The notes below the pieces were generated by a model. It was not told where the DNA came from. It was given only the letters and a program-made list of their open reading frames with translations, and did no database searches. Positions 1 through 6,547 of a stretch of DNA of 6,547 bases are shown here, one piece after another. The stretch is from NCBI GenBank assembly GCA_943325485.2, contig CALPPP020000069.1, forward strand, positions 1 through 6,547. Direction: 5' to 3'. Position 1 is the first letter of the stretch, and every line of letters begins with the position of its first letter. Made by a program: the position numbers and the translations under genes. Source of the stretch: Rickettsia typhi. GTDB taxonomy: Bacteria; Pseudomonadota; Gammaproteobacteria; Burkholderiales; Burkholderiaceae_C.

Positions 1-341
<341 letters not shown>

Positions 342-1955
342 TCAGCGGCTGAAATGAGCCTTGGCTTCGTACATGGTTTCCACCGTGATGCGCGATACAC
401 CGCGTTCACGGGCAAAAGTTTCGGTATTTCGACGCGCCTTGCCGCGCACAAAAAATGGGATTTTTTTGAGTTCTTTCTCGGCTTCGGGTGCCCAACTGCT
501 TTCGTTGCTGGCGACTGTTTCTGCACCCACACTGGCGGGTGAAGGCAGTTCGATGTTGTTGGTGCTGACTATTCTTGGTTCAAGGACTGGCACGGCAGGC
601 TTGTCAGGCATGCCGTGGCCCGAACCCAGGTGCGAGGGTGCCGCGCCGTCGTGGAACTCGAAGTCTTCGCGGAACATACCTAGCAAGTGTTCTTCTAAAC
701 CCATCATCAAAGGGTGCACCCAAGTATCAAACAAGACATTGGCACCCTCAAAGCCCATTTGAGGCGCATAGCGTGCGGGGAAATCTTGCACATGCATGGG
801 TGCTGAAATGACCGCGCAGGGAACGCCCAATCGCTTGGCAATGTGGCGTTCCATTTGTGTGCCCAACAACAGCTCGGGATGCATGGCTTTGACCGCGTCT
901 TCGACTTCCAAATAGTCGTCAGAGATTAAAGCTTCGATACCGTAGAGCTTGGCTGCGTCTCGCACCTCACGGGCGAATTCACGGCTGTAGGTGCCCAAGC
1001 CAACCACCTCGAACCCCATCTCTTGGTGGGCCACACGTGCCGCAGCAATGGCGTGGGTGGCGTCACCAAAGACAAACACGCGCTTGCCGGTGAGGTAGGT
1101 GGAATCGACCGATTTGGCATACCACTTGGCGCGTGAATCTTGGCTGTAATCGGCCAAGGTTTTGCCGCTGTGGGTGATGCCAGCCAACTCACGTACCTCG
1201 CGGATGAAATCCAAGGTGCCATTGACGCCATAGGGAATGGCTTGTGTAAAGGGTTGCGCGCAGTTGCGTTGCAACCATTGGGCGGTAGTGCGGGCCAGTT
1301 CAGGGTAGAGCACCACGTTGAAATCGGCCTCGCCCAAGCGGCGCACATCGGCGACGCTGGCGTTCAGAGGTGCCACCACATTCACGTGTATGCCAAGTTC
1401 TTGCAACAAGGCGCAAATTTCTTTCACATCGTCGCGATGGCGAAAACCCAAAGCGGTAGGACCCAAGACATTGCAACTTGCCGTGCGACCTTCTAAAGGC
1501 GTGCGACTGTGACCCGTGGGTACCAAGTTGCGCACCAAGTGGTAGAAGGTTTCTGAGGCGCCCCAGTTTTCTTTGCGCTGGTAAGCAGGCAACTCCAAGG
1601 GCACCACGGGAATGGGCAGGTTCAGCGCCAAGGCCAAGCCACCGGGGTCGTCTTGGATCAATTCGGCGGTGCATGACGCACCCACCAGCATGGCGTTGGG
1701 CTTGAAGCGTTCGTGGGCTTCACGCGCTGCGGTTTTGAACAACTCGGCGGTGTCGCCCCCTAAGTCGCGAGCCTGGAAAGTGGTGTAGGTGACGGGTGGA
1801 CGGCGTGGCAAACGCTCAATCATGGTGAACAGCAAATCAGCGTAGGTGTCGCCTTGCGGTGCATGTAGCACGTAATGCACATCGGTCATGGCAGTAGCCA
1901 CACGCATTGCACCAATGTGAGGAGGGCCTTCGTATGTCCAGAGAGTGAGTTGCAT
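342..1955 (-). CDS. bchB: BchB, catalytic subunit of light-independent protochlorophyllide reductase
   Basis: BchB pairs with BchN in a nitrogenase MoFe-like heterotetramer (NB protein) that reduces the C17-C18 bond of protochlorophyllide using electrons from BchL. The protein is 537 residues, slightly longer than usual. The start at 1955 gives [20 protein letters not shown], the typical family N-terminus. A reading extended upstream to 2066 would only add sequence overlapping bchN. Asp36 (in [11 protein letters not shown]) matches the unusual aspartate that ligates the NB [4Fe-4S] cluster in Rhodobacter. Cys95 sits in the conserved [13 protein letters not shown]. Asp273 in SQDSRAKWY may be the counterpart of the proposed proton-donor Asp274, though I assign this by position only. 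Residues about 436-490 form a low-complexity linker. The last 48 residues ([20 protein letters not shown] onward) are the PCP_red C-terminal domain. The start lies 10 bases after the bchN stop. Confidence 0.98.
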   Translation of the reverse strand: MQLTLWTYEGPPHIGAMRVATAMTDVHYVLHAPQGDTYADLLFTMIERLPRRPPVTYTTFQARDLGGDTAELFKTAAREAHERFKPNAMLVGASCTAELIQDDPGGLALALNLPIPVVPLELPAYQRKENWGASETFYHLVRNLVPTGHSRTPLEGRTASCNVLGPTALGFRHRDDVKEICALLQELGIHVNVVAPLNASVADVRRLGEADFNVVLYPELARTTAQWLQRNCAQPFTQAIPYGVNGTLDFIREVRELAGITHSGKTLADYSQDSRAKWYAKSVDSTYLTGKRVFVFGDATHAIAAARVAHQEMGFEVVGLGTYSREFAREVRDAAKLYGIEALISDDYLEVEDAVKAMHPELLLGTQMERHIAKRLGVPCAVISAPMHVQDFPARYAPQMGFEGANVLFDTWVHPLMMGLEEHLLGMFREDFEFHDGAAPSHLGSGHGMPDKPAVPVLEPRIVSTNNIELPSPASVGAETVASNESSWAPEAEKELKKIPFFVRGKARRNTETFARERGVSRITVETMYEAKAHFSR

Positions 1956-1965
1956 GGTGTATGCC

Positions 1966-3761
<1,796 letters not shown>

Positions 3762-3790
3762 GGGGGCAGAGTTGTTTTCAAAGTTGATTA

Positions 3791-3819
3791 ACTTTAGATG
3801 CCAATGCGTATAGTGTCAA
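3791..3819 (-). promoter_or_regulatory. Predicted sigma-70 promoter of the bchFNBL operon
   Basis: On the minus strand a perfect -35 box TTGACA (bases 3819 to 3814) is followed by a 17-base spacer and a -10 box TAAAGT (3796 to 3791, four of six matches to TATAAT). Transcription would start near 3784, giving a leader of about 23 bases before the bchF ATG. The -35 box is one arm of the TGT-N12-ACG palindrome at 3814-3831, so a repressor bound there would block RNA polymerase directly. The box match and spacing are seen; promoter activity is inferred. Confidence 0.6.
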
Positions 3820-3831
3820 CTTAAATTGACG
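3814..3831. promoter_or_regulatory. PpsR/CrtJ-type operator 1 (bchF side)
   Basis: The 18-base sequence TGTCAACTTAAATTGACG is an inverted repeat with arms GTCAA and TTGAC separated by 6 bases. It matches the known PpsR/CrtJ target TGT-N12-ACA except for the last base. It overlaps the -35 box of the predicted bchF promoter, a classic position for a repressor. PpsR is encoded about 1 kb away in this same window, so the regulator-site pairing is plausible. Confidence 0.75.
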
Positions 3832-3874
3832 TTATTTAATAATGACATTGCAGGGGTTTTCCCTAGTCTTAATG

Positions 3875-3892
3875 TGTCAAAAAAATATGACA
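3875..3892. promoter_or_regulatory. PpsR/CrtJ-type operator 2 (aerR side), perfect consensus
   Basis: TGTCAAAAAAATATGACA matches TGT-N12-ACA perfectly. The symmetry extends one base each side, giving 6-base arms GTGTCA (3874-3879) and TGACAC (3888-3893) around an AT-rich centre. It lies about 50 bases before the aerR ATG, so it probably governs aerR and may also bind PpsR cooperatively with operator 1, whose centre is 61 bases away. I could not identify convincing -35/-10 boxes for aerR. Confidence 0.8.
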
Positions 3893-3939
3893 CTTAGACA
3901 ACTTTTGAATTGTGATCGCACCGAACCTGAAAATTCAGC

Positions 3940-4752
3940 ATGGACCAGCAAGAAAGACAAGCCATGACCGCGCCATTAAGCTTGGCGATCAAAGCGCACG
4001 TGATTCCGCAGTTGCTGAACCATTCGCCCACTGAACCTGCCGACATTGGACTGGCCAAGCGACAAAGCGAAGTATTGGCCAAGGGTTGCTTGTCTTTGTC
4101 GCCCCGTGAACTTGAATCCAGTGTCTTGAACATGCGCGTACAAGGTTTGGGCTTGGAAACTTTGTTTTTGCGAACCATTCCGAATGCAGCACGCTTGTTT
4201 CACGATTGGTGGGCGCAGGATGAAATCGACTTCGTTGCAGTGACCCAAGCCAGTTACCGTCTACAAGAATTGGTCTATAGCCTCAGCGCCGAGTTTGTGC
4301 TGTCGGGGCCCAAATGCGGCGGCTTGTCAAACTACAGCGCCTTATTGGTCAATACGCCCAACTCTCAACATTCTCTTGGCCTGCTCATTCTTTCGCAGTA
4401 TTTCAAGCGCTATGGCTGGCACATATTGGGTGGTACCACTTGGCGAGAGCCAGATATGGTGATCATGGTGCAGTCAAGTCATGTTGATTTGATGGGTTTG
4501 TCGGTGTCGGATGAAAAACAATTTGGCTACTTGAAGCAATTGATAGCCAATTTGCGAAAAAAATCCCTCAACCCTGGTTTGTTGATCATGGTGGGCGGAC
4601 CGATGCTGGCCAAGCATGCTCAATTGTGTGAATGGCTGGGAGCGGATTTTGCGTGTTTGCACGCGGATCAGGCGCAATTGATGGCGATGCAGCAGGTTGA
4701 GCAAGTGCGTAAACGCTTGGGTAATGCTTCGGATTTGGCGGTTTTCAAGTGA
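3940..4752 (+). CDS. aerR: AerR/PpaA-type cobalamin-binding antirepressor of PpsR/CrtJ
   Basis: AerR (PpaA) is a vitamin B12-binding photoreceptor that interacts with CrtJ/PpsR and modulates its repression of photosynthesis genes. The 270-residue protein has a helical N-terminal half with the FHDWWAQDEIDFVAVTQASY segment (residues 87-106). A B12-binding Rossmann-like domain follows, with QHSLG at 143-147 (His144 is the probable cobalt ligand, standing in for the classic DxHxxG motif), LMGLSVSDE (184-192) and the glycine pair in IMVGGP (216-221). The ATG at 3940 is the first possible start, because an in-frame TGA lies at 3928-3930. A second in-frame ATG at 3964 is equally possible, and neither has a strong ribosome site. 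It is divergent from bchF and 122 bases upstream of ppsR, the usual linkage in purple bacteria. The name could equally be ppaA. Confidence 0.93.
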   Translation: MDQQERQAMTAPLSLAIKAHVIPQLLNHSPTEPADIGLAKRQSEVLAKGCLSLSPRELESSVLNMRVQGLGLETLFLRTIPNAARLFHDWWAQDEIDFVAVTQASYRLQELVYSLSAEFVLSGPKCGGLSNYSALLVNTPNSQHSLGLLILSQYFKRYGWHILGGTTWREPDMVIMVQSSHVDLMGLSVSDEKQFGYLKQLIANLRKKSLNPGLLIMVGGPMLAKHAQLCEWLGADFACLHADQAQLMAMQQVEQVRKRLGNASDLAVFK

Positions 4753-4874
4753 GATTTAGCTTGGACAAACTGTCTTAGAATAGGTATTTACCCAAATCTT
4801 GCAATAGCTTTGTTCTCGCCAGAGGTTTTGGCCCATGTTTTTTGATTGTTTTAACAAGTTAAAGCCTTCTGATC
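4753..4874 (+). promoter_or_regulatory. aerR-ppsR intergenic region with a weak promoter candidate and small dyads
   Basis: No coding sequence is seen here. A weak promoter candidate is TGGACA (4762-4767), a 17-base spacer and TATTTA (4785-4790). TAGAAT at 4776-4781 is an alternative -10 box without a good -35. GACA-AAC-TGTC (4764-4774) is a short everted repeat overlapping that -35. Just before the ppsR start lies a perfect dyad TTAAC-AA-GTTAA (4851-4862). No TGT-N12-ACA site is present, so nothing here suggests PpsR autorepression. No terminator hairpin is visible after aerR, so ppsR may also be read through from aerR. Confidence 0.35.
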
Positions 4875-6266
4875 TTGAATACACCTGATTTAAGTCCCTC
4901 TCACTTACAGCGTTTATTGCCAACTTTGGTTGACATTATGCTTGTGCTAGACAAGCAATCGACTGTGCTGGAGGTGACTGTCTTTGGCAAAGACTTACAG
5001 CGTTTAGACACCTCGGGACTCAAGGGTCGCTCTGTCAATGACTTCATCAGTCACGACAGCAAAGACAAATTCGCCCTCATGCTGGATGCAGTGGACAAGA
5101 CTGACGCTCCCATGTGGCGCCATGTCAACTTTTCCCCCATGCCAGGCCAAGACATGCCCTTGCAAGTCAGTTTGTTGCCTCAAGAAAAAGACGGCACGGT
5201 TTGGCTTTTTGGGCGCGATTTAAGTGGCTTGTCGCAAATGCAAAGCCGCTTGGTCGAGGCGCACCAGTCGATGGAGCGCGATTTTTTGCGCCTGCGCCAC
5301 ATGGAGGCACGTTACCGTTTGTTGTTCGAGTCGGTGGCTGACCCGATGTTGGTGGTTGATGTCGCGCAACGCCGTGTCATGGAAGCCAACAGTGCCGCCC
5401 AATTGGTGTTCAAAGACCTCAGCCGCAAACTTCCTGGCAGCGATGTGGCGCAGTTGTTTGACCCCGATAAACGCGAAGCGTTGGAGATTTTGTTGCGCCA
5501 AGCCCAAACCACTGGGCGCATGGAGTCGGGGCGGGTGCGTTACCTCAACGCAGAGCGCGACTGCAATTTGCATGTGTCTGTGTTCGTGCAAGAAGGCGGC
5601 CCGCAATACCTTTTGCGTCTGCAAGCCCTGACCGCGCAACAAACCAGCCACACTGAGGCACCCATCATTCATTGGTTCCACCATGCCTTGGAACAAGCGT
5701 CCGTGGGTTTTGTGGTGGCCGATCGCATGGGCACCATCCTTGCCAGCAACCCTGAGTTTTGCAGCATGGTGGGCGTTGCGTCGCACACCTTGCTGATCAA
5801 CAAAAGTTTGGAAGATTGGCTGGCACGAGGCGGCGTAGACCTGGGCGTGTTGTTGACCAACTTGCGACAGTCGCGCACCTTGCGCAGTTTTGCCACCGAT
5901 CTGCGCAGCATGGTGGGCGTGCTCATTCCAGTGGATATCGCTGCTGTCACGCTCAATGGCGATGACCCCACCTATGGCTTTTTCTTCCACCAACTGTCTG
6001 GCGCACGTGGGCGTGACGCCATGCCTGCCACCAGTGGTGGCATGGCCGACTCGGTGGCGCAGTTGTCGCAACTCGTGGGACGTATGCCCATGAAAGAGAT
6101 CGTGGGCGAAACCAGCACCATGATTGAGCGCATGTGCATACAAGCTGCCCTCGAACTCACCCAAAACAACCGCGCGTCCGCCGCCGAGATGCTGGGTTTG
6201 TCTCGCCAAAGCCTTTATGTGAAATTGCACCGCTATGGCATGGTTGCTGAAGACGAGTCAGAGTAA
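4875..6266 (+). CDS. ppsR: PpsR/CrtJ, redox-responsive transcriptional repressor of photosynthesis genes
   Basis: PpsR (CrtJ) represses bacteriochlorophyll, carotenoid and light-harvesting genes under oxic conditions by binding TGT-N12-ACA palindromes. The 463 residues equal the usual family length. An N-terminal PAS-like domain spans about 12-118, a Q-linker-type helix about 119-150, PAS1 about 145-250 and PAS2 about 265-375. A Fis-type helix-turn-helix (MCIQAALELTQNNRASAAEM then LGLSRQSLYVKLHRYGM) lies at 420-456. Cysteines are only at 230, 296 and 421. Cys421 matches the redox-active DNA-binding-domain cysteine (424 in R. sphaeroides PpsR, 420 in R. capsulatus CrtJ). There is no cysteine near position 250, where the second known redox cysteine sits. 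The start is placed at TTG 4875: a stop lies in frame at 4860, and the next in-frame ATG (4935) would remove the beginning of the N-terminal PAS-like domain. No clear ribosome site is seen. Confidence 0.95.
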   Translation: MNTPDLSPSHLQRLLPTLVDIMLVLDKQSTVLEVTVFGKDLQRLDTSGLKGRSVNDFISHDSKDKFALMLDAVDKTDAPMWRHVNFSPMPGQDMPLQVSLLPQEKDGTVWLFGRDLSGLSQMQSRLVEAHQSMERDFLRLRHMEARYRLLFESVADPMLVVDVAQRRVMEANSAAQLVFKDLSRKLPGSDVAQLFDPDKREALEILLRQAQTTGRMESGRVRYLNAERDCNLHVSVFVQEGGPQYLLRLQALTAQQTSHTEAPIIHWFHHALEQASVGFVVADRMGTILASNPEFCSMVGVASHTLLINKSLEDWLARGGVDLGVLLTNLRQSRTLRSFATDLRSMVGVLIPVDIAAVTLNGDDPTYGFFFHQLSGARGRDAMPATSGGMADSVAQLSQLVGRMPMKEIVGETSTMIERMCIQAALELTQNNRASAAEMLGLSRQSLYVKLHRYGMVAEDESE

Positions 6267-6287
6267 ACCCTAGACCTCGCAAAAAAG

Positions 6288-6305
6288 CGTCAACTTAGAT
6301 TGACA
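6288..6305. promoter_or_regulatory. PpsR/CrtJ-type operator 3, before bchG
   Basis: CGTCAACTTAGATTGACA has the arms GTCAA and TTGAC around 6 bases and matches TGT-N12-ACA except for the first base. Its 16-base core differs from operator 1 at a single position. The right arm TTGACA (6300-6305) is also a perfect -35 box; 17 bases on, AAAAAT (6323-6328) is a poor -10. A further TGTCAA at 6314-6319 forms an everted repeat with that arm, TTGACA-N8-TGTCAA. Position and sequence suggest PpsR repression of bchG. The interval between ppsR and bchG is short and shows no terminator. Confidence 0.7.
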
Positions 6306-6334
6306 TTTATTTCTGTCAAATGAAAAATGGGGGT

Positions 6335-6547
6335 ATGGCGCTTCCCCAACCTTCCGCTGTTTTACAACTTCTCAAGCCCGTCACTTGGTTCCCACCCATG
6401 TGGGCGTTTGCCTGTGGCGCGGTGTCGTCTGGGCAATCGCTGACTGAGCATTGGCTGCTCATCCTCAGTGGCATTGTGTTGGCAGGCCCCATGGTTTGCG
6501 CTTGCAGCCAAGCGGTGAACGATTGGTTTGACCGCCATGTGGATGCC
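6335..6547 (+). CDS. bchG: BchG, bacteriochlorophyll a synthase (partial, C-terminus outside window)
   Basis: BchG is a membrane prenyltransferase of the UbiA family that esterifies bacteriochlorophyllide a with geranylgeranyl or phytyl diphosphate, the last stage of bacteriochlorophyll assembly. The 71 visible residues begin MALPQPSAVLQLLKPVTWFP, continue with PMWAFACGAVSSG and a hydrophobic span at about 40-60, and reach NDWFDRHVDA. There Asn62, Asp63, Asp66 and Asp70 form the first Mg-diphosphate binding motif of the family. Translation may instead begin at the in-frame ATG at 6320 (adding MKNGG). Neither start has a proper Shine-Dalgarno sequence; the GGGG run touches the 6335 ATG too closely. 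In other purple bacteria bchG is followed by a BCH2-type transporter gene and bchP, which would lie to the right. Confidence 0.94.
   Translation, partial: MALPQPSAVLQLLKPVTWFPPMWAFACGAVSSGQSLTEHWLLILSGIVLAGPMVCACSQAVNDWFDRHVDA

Noticed and set aside
3911..3920. TGTGATCGCA resembling a CRP/FNR half-site before aerR
   Set aside because: Only one half is present, with no matching TCACA arm at the proper distance; a chance match is likely.
3762..3939. A small gene or RNA in the bchF-aerR intergenic region
   Set aside because: The stretch is AT-rich, with frequent stops, no terminator hairpin and two operators; it reads as a control region only.
4836..4856. TGT...ACA pair before ppsR considered as a PpsR autoregulatory site
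   Set aside because: The spacing is 15 bases instead of 12, and the inner C/G bases of the consensus are missing.
5220..6230. Long open frame of 336 codons on the minus strand opposite ppsR
   Set aside because: It is His- and Gln-rich with no recognisable family, and it lies antisense to the well-supported ppsR gene; it is a frame shadow from codon bias.

Overview
This window is a piece of a photosynthesis gene cluster from an aerobic or facultative anoxygenic phototroph of the purple-bacterial (proteobacterial) type. Protein sequences, a divergent bchF / aerR-ppsR arrangement and moderate GC point to a betaproteobacterium of the Burkholderiales, perhaps a freshwater Comamonadaceae member such as a Limnohabitans- or Rhodoferax-like organism. 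That genus-level guess is inference and cannot be proven here.

Minus strand (read from about 3780 leftwards): bchF, bchN, bchB and bchL form one tightly packed operon. bchF and bchN overlap by ATGA, bchN and bchB are 10 bases apart, and bchB and bchL 21 bases apart. bchL is cut off by the left edge. bchN, bchB and bchL encode the complete light-independent (dark-operative) protochlorophyllide oxidoreductase, which reduces ring D of protochlorophyllide. bchF encodes the hydratase that acts on the C3 vinyl group on the way to bacteriochlorophyll a.

Plus strand: aerR/ppaA (a cobalamin-binding, light-responsive antirepressor), then ppsR/crtJ (a redox-responsive PAS-PAS-PAS-HTH repressor), then the start of bchG (bacteriochlorophyll synthase, cut off by the right edge).

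Regulation: the 178-base divergent region between bchF and aerR holds two palindromes of the PpsR/CrtJ type (TGT-N12-ACA). A third, with a core nearly identical to one of them, lies just before bchG. A good sigma-70-like promoter for bchF uses one arm of the first operator as its -35 box. The window therefore holds both the regulators (AerR, PpsR) and the likely targets (bchFNBL, aerR, bchG) of one circuit that represses pigment synthesis under oxygen or high light.

I found no mobile element, RNA gene, CRISPR array or clearly novel system. The points worth a second look are regulatory (operator/promoter architecture, a TTG start and dyads before ppsR, loss of one of the two known redox cysteines in PpsR) and the absence of bchH between bchB and bchL.
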